The notes below the pieces were generated by a model, which saw only the letters and a list, made by a program, of their open reading frames with translations, was not told the origin of the DNA and searched no databases. A stretch of 64,000 nucleotides of DNA from Aquiflexum sp. TKW24L. GTDB taxonomy: Bacteria > Bacteroidota > Bacteroidia > Cytophagales > Cyclobacteriaceae. Positions 14,032 to 22,721 of the stretch are shown here, piece after piece; the first letter of the stretch is position 1; each line of letters opens with the position of its first letter. Both the position numbers and the translations under genes were made by a program. The stretch spans positions 1 to 64,000 of the forward strand of contig NZ_JAMFLG010000011.1 of assembly GCF_023502205.1 (NCBI RefSeq). Direction: 5' to 3'.

Positions 14032-17000
14032 TTTGGGTTGGATTTAATTTTAAGAATAAAGGCCAGCAAATCCGCCATTTGCTGTGGGTTGATGGCTTCT
14101 TCCAGACCTGGCGGCATGGCTGAAATGTCCATGACATTTAGACTCTTGATGTCACTGCGTGAAATGTTTCTCTCTGTTCCGCCTGCTATCCGAAGGAGAA
14201 TTGCATTGGGTGTTTCGGATCCTATGATGCCCTGCAAAACCTCTCCATTTTGCATTTCGATGGACCATAGGTCATAGCCATCCGCTATGGACAGGTTGGG
14301 GAATAGGATATCACTCAATATGTTTTCGGCTCTCCTGTTTTTAAGACTTGCGAGGTTAGGACCAAAATCCCGGCCCATATCTTCCCCCATTTTGTGACAT
14401 GATGCGCAGTTGTTGTCAAAGATGATTCTGCCTTTTTCGAAGGTTCCTTGTGATGTGAGTGCGGGTTGATACTTTTGCAATAATTCTTCCCCTTTGCTTT
14501 CATCTTTATTGATCAACAGGCGTGCTTTTGCCTTAATGGATTCATTGGAATGATTCATCAGTTGGACACTTCGCCTCCAGCCAAGATTAGAAGTCTGAAC
14601 TGTTCCCTCCTCAATAGCTCCGAGCAATAATTTCATTCTTGTTTCATTTGACATCAGGGCATTGATGGCCTCCTCTCTGATTTCAGGAGTCAGGGTGGAC
14701 CATTGGCTCAAAACAAATGGTGCTACCATGTCATCCGGAATATGACTGAGTGTTTTTATGGCAGCTACCTGAACGGGCTTTGGTTCTGTAGGCTGAATCA
14801 GCCCTTTTAAGGATTCCTGATAGGGATGAGGGTTTTGTAAGGAAAGGAATTCAATGGCCAAGACCCTTTCATCATCTGGCAAGGTTTTATTTTCAAAATT
14901 CATTTTGGCATGCTCCATCCAAATTTTAGACTCCTCATTTATTGAGAGACCAATTACTTTCAAAAGTTGGAGGGAAGCTTGTCGCACAGTAATGGAGGGA
15001 TTTTCGAAACATGATTTGGCAAGCATGCTTTCTGCTGATTTGAGGGAGGAGTCCGATGCTTTTTTACTTTGAATCCCTTGCGCCAATCCTCGCAGCAGTG
15101 GAACCTGCCAATCCTTACCATCTCTTGGTTTTGTGGTTGCTTTTTGAATCAAATTTAGGATGATAGGATAATCAAGACTGGCACCAGTCATCGCACTCAA
15201 CCGCTGTAATAGCGTGGTAAATCCAGGATTATCAGGTTGAAAACCTTCCAAAACAGAAGCCATTAACTTGCTGCTTTCCTCAAATGGGGCAGATAATGCC
15301 GCAACCTGCATCCATGGATCCTCCAGGTTTCCAAAAAGCAAATCCTGCCGGGCTTTTGCTGCTTCAGGACTATCCAAAAACCCAAGCGTACAAAGCAATT
15401 GAAACCTGACTTTGGGATCTTTGTCATCTTTCATTTTGGGTAAATACTCCTTCAATTCTGGAGCAGCATCCAAATGCAATTCAGCTAGTTTGATGGCATT
15501 TTCCCGAACGCCGGGTTCAGGGTTTTTCAAAGCACTTAGAATTGAGCCAGGACTAAGCATACCCAATCCTTCCAAAGTCCACAATGCATGAACACTTCCT
15601 TTGGGGGAATTTTGATTTTCAGCCAATAAAGTTAAGCCCTCGGTTATCTCCTTTGATTTCTTATCCAAAAGGAGTCGCTGCGCATTTCTTCTCCACCAGA
15701 TATTGGGGTCATTGAGTTTTTCTACAAGCTGTTCTGCGGAGAAATCCCCCAATTTGATGTTGTTTGACCAGTTGAGTGGTTTGGTACCCTTTGGCGTAAT
15801 CCTATAAATTCTTCCTTTATCTGTGCCATTATACAAAGCGCCGGATTTGATAACTTCTTCCGCCATCCATTCCGGATGTTCGATGATCTGTCTGTAATAA
15901 TCCACCACATAGAGCGCCCCATCCGGTCCTACATACATATTTACCGGCCTAAACCAAGAATCAGTAGAAGCCAAGAATTCCTTTTCAGCATGCTGTCTGC
16001 GGGCAGTGAATACCGTTCCTTTTTCCTCCAAAATATCTATATGGATGATATTACTTACAGGTTCGGCTACAAATACAGCTTGGTCATATTCTGGGGGAAA
16101 TGAGGCGCCAAGGTAGGCCGTTATTCCACAGGCAGAAGTGATGACCCCAATATCCGTCAACAGCTGGTGTTCAGGTTTTTTTGTTATGGGAAAGACCTCA
16201 GCTGCATGGCCGTGGTCGGAAATTGATTGGGTAGTTTCCGGTACAATGAGGAAGGGGTTTCGGTCAAGGTATTTTGCGGCCATCACATCCTGGATGATAT
16301 GGTTACTGTTGTTTACTACAAAGCGATGGCCCCAACTATCGAAAGAATGCCCAAATTGTGTCCTGCTGGCCAAAGCTTCCAATTGATGTGAATCAGGCTG
16401 GAAACGTACACTCCTGCCCCCTGCATTTTGGATAAGTTTTGGACCGTCGGGTTGGGAAGGAAAATACACCTCTGATCCCCTGTCACCAAATTCCGCCTCG
16501 TAAGTCTTTGTAGTTACCGCTTGTTCATGACCCAAATAGATCCAATTGTCCAATCCAAGCCTTGGACTATTGACGTTGTGCTGGGGATTGGAAACCGCAA
16601 ATCCTGTCAACATTATCTCTTTGATATCAGCTTTTCCATCACCGTCGCTGTCCTCGAGATAATAGACATGGGGAGGATCGGTTACGATTACCCCATTTTT
16701 CCATCTCATAATTCCAGTCGGCAGCATCAGACCTTCCGCAAAGACAATGCTTTGGTCCATCATGCCATCTCCGTCCGTGTCAGAAAGTAATTTGATCTTG
16801 CCGGTACCACTTTTATCCAAAGGGTAGCCATGCATTTCAACGACATATAGCCTTCCAAATTCATCAATTTCCATGTCCACCGGATCCGAAATCAAAGGCT
16901 CACCGGCGATGAGCTCAATCTGAAATCCATCCTCCAATTCGAAAGTGGAGAGCGCATTTTCCAATGACCTTTCTGCTCCTTGATTTTTTTCGTTGCGACA

Positions 17001-17060
17001 GGAGGGAAAGGTGATTAGGAGAAGAAAACAAAGGAAAACCGGGAATCTTAATAGGTTCAT
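14028..17060 (-). CDS. PVC-type haem-binding lipoprotein dehydrogenase with HEAT repeats
   Basis: A 1010-residue lipoprotein (TFPSC lipobox, Cys near residue 21). Domains: a membrane-bound-dehydrogenase beta-propeller (about 38-430; motifs VDMEIDEFGRLYVVEMHGYP and DGALYVVDYYRQIIEHPEW), a long HEAT-like helical repeat region (about 435-860) and a C-terminal cytochrome c domain with CASCH near residue 883 and a MPPGL segment. This architecture is well known in Planctomycetes/Verrucomicrobia and Bacteroidota; it is thought to oxidise sugars. It is the first gene of an operon with the polysaccharide deacetylase. The 268-bp gap to the divergent gene at 17329 must hold both promoters; I see no clear -7 box there. 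Confidence 0.87.
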   Translation of the reverse strand: MNLLRFPVFLCFLLLITFPSCRNEKNQGAERSLENALSTFELEDGFQIELIAGEPLISDPVDMEIDEFGRLYVVEMHGYPLDKSGTGKIKLLSDTDGDGMMDQSIVFAEGLMLPTGIMRWKNGVIVTDPPHVYYLEDSDGDGKADIKEIMLTGFAVSNPQHNVNSPRLGLDNWIYLGHEQAVTTKTYEAEFGDRGSEVYFPSQPDGPKLIQNAGGRSVRFQPDSHQLEALASRTQFGHSFDSWGHRFVVNNSNHIIQDVMAAKYLDRNPFLIVPETTQSISDHGHAAEVFPITKKPEHQLLTDIGVITSACGITAYLGASFPPEYDQAVFVAEPVSNIIHIDILEEKGTVFTARRQHAEKEFLASTDSWFRPVNMYVGPDGALYVVDYYRQIIEHPEWMAEEVIKSGALYNGTDKGRIYRITPKGTKPLNWSNNIKLGDFSAEQLVEKLNDPNIWWRRNAQRLLLDKKSKEITEGLTLLAENQNSPKGSVHALWTLEGLGMLSPGSILSALKNPEPGVRENAIKLAELHLDAAPELKEYLPKMKDDKDPKVRFQLLCTLGFLDSPEAAKARQDLLFGNLEDPWMQVAALSAPFEESSKLMASVLEGFQPDNPGFTTLLQRLSAMTGASLDYPIILNLIQKATTKPRDGKDWQVPLLRGLAQGIQSKKASDSSLKSAESMLAKSCFENPSITVRQASLQLLKVIGLSINEESKIWMEHAKMNFENKTLPDDERVLAIEFLSLQNPHPYQESLKGLIQPTEPKPVQVAAIKTLSHIPDDMVAPFVLSQWSTLTPEIREEAINALMSNETRMKLLLGAIEEGTVQTSNLGWRRSVQLMNHSNESIKAKARLLINKDESKGEELLQKYQPALTSQGTFEKGRIIFDNNCASCHKMGEDMGRDFGPNLASLKNRRAENILSDILFPNLSIADGYDLWSIEMQNGEVLQGIIGSETPNAILLRIAGGTERNISRSDIKSLNVMDISAMPPGLEEAINPQQMADLLAFILKIKSNPK

Positions 17061-17328
17061 TCTTGCTGATTTTTTGAGATCCTTACCGGATAGGCTGATC
17101 TAACCAATGTAGTAATTGTAAAGGTTATTTCAAAAGTGAATTACTTGCCTTTCATCGGGCTCTTTTGGGGGGAAGATTAGAGATAGAAATAATTAAAATC
17201 TTCAGCTTAAAAAGTTTGGTCCCAATAAACAAAAGCAAGATTTCAGGCATTTTCTTTTGAAAAAATTTAATTTTTGTAACTTGAAAAGGTATAGAAAAAG
17301 CACCTCAACTCCTCCTATTTATCAAATT

Positions 17329-18648
17329 ATGAAACAAAAGTTCTCCTTTCTTCTGGTGGCGGCCATGACATATTTGTTTGGCTGTAATCCGCGCACTCCA
17401 AACCAAGAAAGTCTTTCGGAAACACAAGACTTCAAGGTACCCACTTTCAAACTGATAGAAACAGACACTTTCTTCTTCAATAATTTTGTCGACTGCAATA
17501 TGGCCGAAGTGTGGGTAGGGGACACACTCAGAATTTTTCCCGGCAAATACGGAGAGGATCCTGTGTGGGGATTTGCTGAAGACCTGAAGTTTGCAAGCGG
17601 ATCCAATGCCGATGAGGTCTTCAGTACACCTGCATCGGAATACATCGCCCCAAAATTACCAATCAATGCACCGGTCGGAGAACCGGGATTGCATGGTGCA
17701 GTATGGTTTGAGACTGTTTATCAAGATGAAAAAGATCCTAGCGGAAGGACCTTGTACGCTATCTACCACAATGAAAATTATCCTGAAACCCTCCCTTTCA
17801 ATGAAGCAACAGGAGAAGGATATATCGACAAGGACTGGCCCTTGGGTCTGACTGAAAGAATCACGCCTGCTGCGGTATGTAGAATCGGCGTTATGAAATC
17901 TACGGACGGCGGATGGAGTTGGGAAAACAAAGGGCTTTTTCTCGAAGACAAGCAGCCCCGAATGATTTTGAAACCACACAATATTTCCAAGACCTTTGCC
18001 GGTGGAGTAGGGGATCCTTCTGCCGTGGCTGTTGGCGAATATCTTTACCTTTTTTATGGTGAATATGGCTATCCCGGAACTTATGATGCAGCTTCCTATG
18101 ACCCGATCAAAGAATGGAGCGGGCAATGTATCAGTATCGCTAGGATCAAAATCGATGACTTAGATGATCCGCAGGGCAAGGCCAAGAGATGGGATGGACA
18201 AGGATTCAATGCGGATTGGGACGGAATCGGCAAACCTGTGGCTTCCCTCCAAATGCCTGTCGAAAATGGTGGCGGTCCGGCATCTTCCCCAACAGGTGGA
18301 TTTCATTGGGGACCATCTGTCAGTTGGAATACTTACCTGGAATGTTGGGTAATGATGATGGGAAAAGTGGAGGGCCAATCATGGGTTGGTGATGAGCTTT
18401 ACATTTCGTTCAATCCCCACAAGGAATTGGGAGAGGGGAATAATTCCCAAGCTTGGACAAAACCTCAAAAGCTTCTGGAAAAACCCGGACATGTGCTTTG
18501 GTACCCCTCGCTGCAACCCCTGAATACCCCTGATGATATTGCCAACAAATACACGAGTCTGCGGCTTGGGAAGCAGGCAAGGTTGTTTTTCAAGTATTCT
18601 GATCTGGGAAAATACATGTCTGAATATATCGTCGAGTTTGAAAAATAA
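17329..18648 (+). CDS. Beta-propeller lipoprotein, sialidase/GH-like
   Basis: About 439 residues from the ATG at 17329, which begins a lipoprotein signal peptide with a YLFGC lipobox (Cys19). The frame extends upstream to 17257 but that part is not signal-like. An Asp-box motif (STDGGWSWENKG) and repeated strands such as GDPSAVAVGEYLYLFYGEYG point to a five- or six-bladed propeller like those of sialidases and GH43-type enzymes. It is followed after six bases by a sulfatase and then a sialidase, so it probably acts on the same glycan. The exact family and activity are not recognised. Confidence 0.72.
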   Translation: MKQKFSFLLVAAMTYLFGCNPRTPNQESLSETQDFKVPTFKLIETDTFFFNNFVDCNMAEVWVGDTLRIFPGKYGEDPVWGFAEDLKFASGSNADEVFSTPASEYIAPKLPINAPVGEPGLHGAVWFETVYQDEKDPSGRTLYAIYHNENYPETLPFNEATGEGYIDKDWPLGLTERITPAAVCRIGVMKSTDGGWSWENKGLFLEDKQPRMILKPHNISKTFAGGVGDPSAVAVGEYLYLFYGEYGYPGTYDAASYDPIKEWSGQCISIARIKIDDLDDPQGKAKRWDGQGFNADWDGIGKPVASLQMPVENGGGPASSPTGGFHWGPSVSWNTYLECWVMMMGKVEGQSWVGDELYISFNPHKELGEGNNSQAWTKPQKLLEKPGHVLWYPSLQPLNTPDDIANKYTSLRLGKQARLFFKYSDLGKYMSEYIVEFEK

Positions 18649-18654
18649 GCCAAA

Positions 18655-20127
18655 ATGCCATATACCAAATCGAAGATATCTATTGTGTTAATTTTATTAT
18701 TAACCATATCTTTTGCCGGATATCCTCAATCCAAAAAACCGAATATCCTTTTTTTATTTGCAGATGACCAGCGGGCAGATGCCCTTGGCATCAGTGGCAA
18801 TCCTTATATCCAAACTCCCAACATTGACCAATTGGCAAGGGAAGGAAGTCGATTTACCAACGCCTATGTAATGGGGGGACACCACGGTGCAATCTGCGCC
18901 CCAAGCCGGGCGATGCTCTTGAGTGGAAAAAGTCTTTTTCAAGTTTATGACCGGCTCAATGGGGTCAATACCATGCCGATGGATTTTTCAAAAGCAGGCT
19001 ATACAACTTTTGGTACAGGTAAATGGCACAATGAAAAAGAGGCCTTTGAGGCGACTTTTCAGCAAGCTAAAAATGTCTATCTGGGCGGTATGGCAGACCA
19101 TTATGCGATTGCACTTAGGGACTTTGATGAAAATGGGAAACTGGGAGATCCTCAAATCAAAGGATTTTCCACGGAGGTTTTTGCAGAGGGAGCCATTGAA
19201 TTCATCCAAAACCATTCAAAAAACGACGCAGGGAAACCTTTCTTTTGCTATGTAGCCTTCACTGTCCCCCACGATCCCTATTCGCCTGCTCCGAAATTCA
19301 TCAACTATTATCCTGACGGAAGCCTGCCGCTTCCGGGTAATTATATGGGACTTCACCCTTTTCAGTTTGATCAATTGAACGTCCGTGATGAAAACCTGAC
19401 TGGCTGGCCACGAAAGCCTGAAGTGATTCAGATGATTCTCTCGGACTATTATGGATTGATCACCCACTTGGACCAGCAGATCGGGAAAATAATTTCTGTT
19501 TTGAAAGATAATGGGCAATACGATAACACGATCATCGTCTATGCTGCTGACAATGGCCTGGCAGTCGGAAGCCATGGCCTGCTTGGGAAGCAAAACCTCT
19601 ACGAGCACAGTACCAAAGTCCCCCTGATCATCAAAGGACCCGGCGTGCCCGAAGGAAAGGAATTTGATGCGCTTACGTATCTGTTTGATTTATATCCTAC
19701 TTTATCTCAATTGGCAGGATTGCCGAATCCCAAGGAAGTCACAGGCAAAAGTTTGGTTCCGATTCTTCAGGGAAAGGAAACCCAAGTCAGAGGGTCACTT
19801 TTTACAGCTTACAGAAATACGATTCGGGCCGTTCGGGAAGGAGATTGGAAGTTGATCCGATATCCTGAAAGGGACTTTACACAATTATTCAATCTGAAAA
19901 ATGATCCCATAGAGATACAAAATCTAGCTTACGAGGATGATTATGTAGAAAAGAGAGAAGCGCTTTTGAAGCTGATGAAACTTTGGCAAAAAGAAACCGG
20001 TGACACCACTGAGTTAACAGCCAAAGTCATCAAGCCTATGGAATACGATCCTAAATCAATCTTAAGGCAACCTGATCAATGGCAGCCTGATTATACTTTA
20101 AAGCGATATTTTGAAAAAAACTATTAA
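18655..20127 (+). CDS. Secreted sulfatase (arylsulfatase family)
   Basis: A 490-residue exported sulfatase. The signal peptide ends near YPQS. Metal ligands appear in FADDQRAD (Asp37, Asp38). The formylglycine signature CAPSR is at 81-85, so Cys81 would be oxidised to formylglycine by a maturase not seen in this window. Later hallmarks are GTGKWHN, DNGLAVGSHGLLGK and the YEHSTKVPLI segment. It removes sulfate esters from sugars. It lies between the propeller lipoprotein and the sialidase with minimal spacing, consistent with trimming of a sulfated, sialylated host or algal glycan (inference). Confidence 0.93.
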   Translation: MPYTKSKISIVLILLLTISFAGYPQSKKPNILFLFADDQRADALGISGNPYIQTPNIDQLAREGSRFTNAYVMGGHHGAICAPSRAMLLSGKSLFQVYDRLNGVNTMPMDFSKAGYTTFGTGKWHNEKEAFEATFQQAKNVYLGGMADHYAIALRDFDENGKLGDPQIKGFSTEVFAEGAIEFIQNHSKNDAGKPFFCYVAFTVPHDPYSPAPKFINYYPDGSLPLPGNYMGLHPFQFDQLNVRDENLTGWPRKPEVIQMILSDYYGLITHLDQQIGKIISVLKDNGQYDNTIIVYAADNGLAVGSHGLLGKQNLYEHSTKVPLIIKGPGVPEGKEFDALTYLFDLYPTLSQLAGLPNPKEVTGKSLVPILQGKETQVRGSLFTAYRNTIRAVREGDWKLIRYPERDFTQLFNLKNDPIEIQNLAYEDDYVEKREALLKLMKLWQKETGDTTELTAKVIKPMEYDPKSILRQPDQWQPDYTLKRYFEKNY

Positions 20128-21298
20128 AACTAACCGAACAGGACTATTTGTGTCCCTTCTATTTCTTGGGATTTGGAGTCAAGGATTCTCTCAAGAGACG
20201 ATTGTTTTTGAAGGAGGAAAAGAAGGTCACAAGATCTACAGGATTCCGGCTATCATCGACTTACCCAACGGGGATTTTTTGGCTTTTGCCGAAGGCCGGG
20301 TCAATGGTTCTGATGATTTTGGAGATGTCAATCTGGTATTGAAAAGGAGTGAAGATGGAGGAAAGACCTGGTCAGCACTCCAAATGCTGGTAGATTATGA
20401 CAAGTTGCAGGCAGGAAATCCCGCGCCTGTGGTGGATTTGTATGATCCTGCTTATCCTGATGGAGTGGTTTATCTCTTTTACAACACCGGAAACAACCAT
20501 GAATATGATATCCGCATGAACAGGGGAGTAAGGGAAGTGTGGATGATGAAATCTTTGGATTTGGGAAGAAGTTGGCAAGAGCCTGTCAATATCACGCCGC
20601 AAGTTCACCGACCAAACAATCCAACATTCAATGCCGCCTATGATTCCAAAGAAGATTGGAGGCACTATGCAAATACTCCCGGGCATGCTTTTCAGTTTCA
20701 GCAGGGCAAATACAAAGGCAGGATTTACGTGGCTGCCAACCATTCAGTAGGACCGCCGCAGGAGGATTTTATGGAATACCGGGCACATGGATTTTTCTCG
20801 GATGACCATGGCAAGACTTTTCAGTTGTCTGAGTCCATAGAAATTCCCGGTTCGAATGAGGCTATTGCCACGGAACTTTCAGCCGACAGGATGATTATGA
20901 GCGTCAGAAATCAACGCGGAGATATCAGAAGTAGAATTTTGGCCTATTCCTCCGATGGTGGCAAAACTTGGGATGAAGCTTATTTCGAAGCAGCGCTTCC
21001 CGATCCGGTCTGTCAAGGTTCCATCCTTCCGCTAGGTGAAAGAAATGGAAAAACCATTTTGGCCCATTCCAATGCTGCAGATCCCAAAAATAGGAATAAC
21101 CTCTCGCTCAAGATCAGTTTTGACGAAGGGAAAACCTGGGAAAAATCAATAGTAATTGACCGAACCGATGATCCAAATAAACAGGCTTGGACTGCATACA
21201 GTGATTTGGTCAGGGTGAATGATAAGAATGTAGGAGTACTATACGAACAGGATAATTACACAAAAATTATTTTCAAAAAGATCAAGTGGAAGGATTGA
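20111..21298 (+). CDS. Secreted sialidase (GH33-like exo-alpha-sialidase)
   Basis: A 395-residue exported protein. The signal peptide ends near GFSQE. The YRIP motif is at 43-46 (Arg44 of the arginine triad), followed by FAEGR, and three Asp boxes occur (SEDGGKTW, SSDGGKTW, SFDEGKTW). These define the GH33 sialidase fold. No ATG is available before the signal peptide; the start is TTG at 20111, and an in-frame TAA at 20099 excludes an upstream start. The start overlaps the sulfatase stop by 17 bases, which suggests coupled translation. It cleaves terminal sialic acids; linkage preference is unknown. Confidence 0.9.
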   Translation: MKKTIKTNRTGLFVSLLFLGIWSQGFSQETIVFEGGKEGHKIYRIPAIIDLPNGDFLAFAEGRVNGSDDFGDVNLVLKRSEDGGKTWSALQMLVDYDKLQAGNPAPVVDLYDPAYPDGVVYLFYNTGNNHEYDIRMNRGVREVWMMKSLDLGRSWQEPVNITPQVHRPNNPTFNAAYDSKEDWRHYANTPGHAFQFQQGKYKGRIYVAANHSVGPPQEDFMEYRAHGFFSDDHGKTFQLSESIEIPGSNEAIATELSADRMIMSVRNQRGDIRSRILAYSSDGGKTWDEAYFEAALPDPVCQGSILPLGERNGKTILAHSNAADPKNRNNLSLKISFDEGKTWEKSIVIDRTDDPNKQAWTAYSDLVRVNDKNVGVLYEQDNYTKIIFKKIKWKD

Positions 21299-21353
21299 AT
21301 TTTTAATCCTTCTTCAAAAATAAAAATTCGCTTTTAATATTTAAACCGAAAAA

Positions 21354-21827
21354 ATGAATACCCGAATCCAAGAATTGGTAGAAAAGTTACAACTCAAGCC
21401 GCATCCTGAGGGAGGTTATTTTTCCGAAACATACCGATCAGGCTTGGATACTGCAGGTGCTGAGCGGTCTTTGGCGACATGCATTTACTTTTTGATGACA
21501 TCGGACAATGTCTCCAAATTCCACACCATCGCGGGGGATGAAATTTGGTTTTACCATGAAGGCAGTCCGCTGACGGTGCATATTCTTTCTGTAAAGGGCT
21601 ATGAAAAACTCTTGGTAGGCCCACTTGATAATGAAGGCCACCGACCGCAGCAATTGGTTCCTCCGGGAGTGATTTTTGGATCTACGGTAGAGCAGCCAGA
21701 TTCTTATTCCCTTGTTTCCTGTATGGTCGCTCCGGGTTTTGATTTCCAAGATTTTAGGTTGTACAGTGCCGACGAACTCCTTTCCAAATGGCCGGAAGCA
21801 AAGGAGATTATTCAGAGATTAACTTGA
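21354..21827 (+). CDS. DUF985 cupin-domain protein
   Basis: A 157-residue cupin. The N-terminus has the DUF985 hallmark LxLxPHPEGGYFSETYRS (residues 15-29), followed by the conserved IYFLM...FH and WFYHEGSPL strands and a VAPGFDFQDF C-terminus. The family is small, cytoplasmic and of uncertain function; a sugar-epimerase-like activity has been suggested. It lies 55 bases after the sialidase on the same strand and may be co-transcribed. It converges on the defence operon that ends at 21872. Confidence 0.87.
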   Translation: MNTRIQELVEKLQLKPHPEGGYFSETYRSGLDTAGAERSLATCIYFLMTSDNVSKFHTIAGDEIWFYHEGSPLTVHILSVKGYEKLLVGPLDNEGHRPQQLVPPGVIFGSTVEQPDSYSLVSCMVAPGFDFQDFRLYSADELLSKWPEAKEIIQRLT

Positions 21828-21871
21828 AGGAGGTAAATTGAAAAGAGTTTGTCAAAAAATGTCAAAAGATG

Positions 21872-22105
21872 CTATCCTTTGTCTGAATATTCAAAATCCG
21901 AATTGATTTCCGCGACATCAGATAGGAAAAGCGGATCTGAGGAAGCTTTTTTTAGCAATTCTATTTTTTCAGATCTGATATCATCAATTTCCTCTATGAT
22001 CACTTTTGCGCTTTTTGAAGTTTTGAATGTATCAGACAAATCGATGATCAATTGATTGTTTTTTGGCATATCATGAGGTTTTTCAAATGTCATTTTTTTC
22101 TTCAT
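21872..22105 (-). CDS. Small unknown protein ending the defence operon
   Basis: A 77-residue acidic protein. The ATG directly follows the stop codon of the upstream TOPRIM-like gene (TAAATG), so it is translated from the same mRNA. The middle (about 18-55) is predicted helical and charged (KVIIEEIDDIRSEKIELLKKA). No family is recognised. Size, charge and position last in the operon would fit an antitoxin-like or regulatory partner of the ATPase/TOPRIM pair, but this is a guess. Confidence 0.6.
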   Translation of the reverse strand: MKKKMTFEKPHDMPKNNQLIIDLSDTFKTSKSAKVIIEEIDDIRSEKIELLKKASSDPLFLSDVAEINSDFEYSDKG

Positions 22106-22717
22106 TTAAATTAAATCGATTCCTGTCAACTTAAAATAAAGTCGTTTAAAAGTTTCACTCTTTTTCAATTTTTGGAAGTCGGGAATTAATGCAACCAACT
22201 TTTCTGCGTGCATATAGTCAATGTAATTAAAGCTGCCGCCTCTACTTTGTGTGAAAAGTCTGTTGAGCTTCTTCTTCGGATTTTGAACTTGGTCTGGTCG
22301 CCTTTCGTGTCCGATTGTAACTTGCCTTGTCTGGGTAGAAAGAAAAATTGAAATTGCTCTTCCGTCAGCGATCAGCCAAGATTCCAACTCCTGTTCAATA
22401 CAGATTAAATGCACCCTGGTTCGTGGAACATTTGCTGCGTTTAAAGATTCAAAAATATTGTCACGGTCTTCTTTCATACAAGGTCTTGTTCTGTCTTCAC
22501 GCCAATCGGGATATAAATCCCAAACAATGAAAACCGTTTCACAGCCTGATTTTATCAATTGCTTTGCCGCTTCTCCACATCCACTGATTAATTTGGGCTT
22601 GTTGTCAAGTGTAATGGCCACAAACTCGTCATCAGGTCGAATTCTGCCTACTAAGTTTTTACAAACCTTTAAGTCTGCCCCTTGGGGACCGCACTCTAAA
22701 ATAAATCCTAACTTCAT
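22106..22717 (-). CDS. TOPRIM/DUF4276-like protein, probable nuclease effector
   Basis: About 203 residues from the ATG at 22717; the frame continues to 22828 but that part overlaps the upstream ATPase gene. The pattern fits a TOPRIM fold of the DUF4276 type: a first strand with Glu8 (GFILECG), an FIVWDLYPDW strand with Asp67 and Asp71, and an IEQELESWLIAD motif (about 108-117) typical of DUF4276. Proteins of this kind pair with AAA ATPases in OLD-, PARIS- and related defence modules, where the TOPRIM part cuts nucleic acid. It starts four bases after the ATPase stop. The catalytic role is inferred. Confidence 0.72.
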   Translation of the reverse strand: MKLGFILECGPQGADLKVCKNLVGRIRPDDEFVAITLDNKPKLISGCGEAAKQLIKSGCETVFIVWDLYPDWREDRTRPCMKEDRDNIFESLNAANVPRTRVHLICIEQELESWLIADGRAISIFLSTQTRQVTIGHERRPDQVQNPKKKLNRLFTQSRGGSFNYIDYMHAEKLVALIPDFQKLKKSETFKRLYFKLTGIDLI

Positions 22718-22721
22718 ACGC

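Noticed and set aside
20099-20111. Frameshift or lost start codon in the sialidase gene
   Set aside because: The signal peptide and all motifs are intact and TTG is an accepted start; overlap with the sulfatase stop explains the position.
17329-21298. Polysaccharide utilisation locus (PUL)
   Set aside because: No SusC/SusD pair, hybrid two-component or anti-sigma regulator is seen near the sulfatase/sialidase genes.
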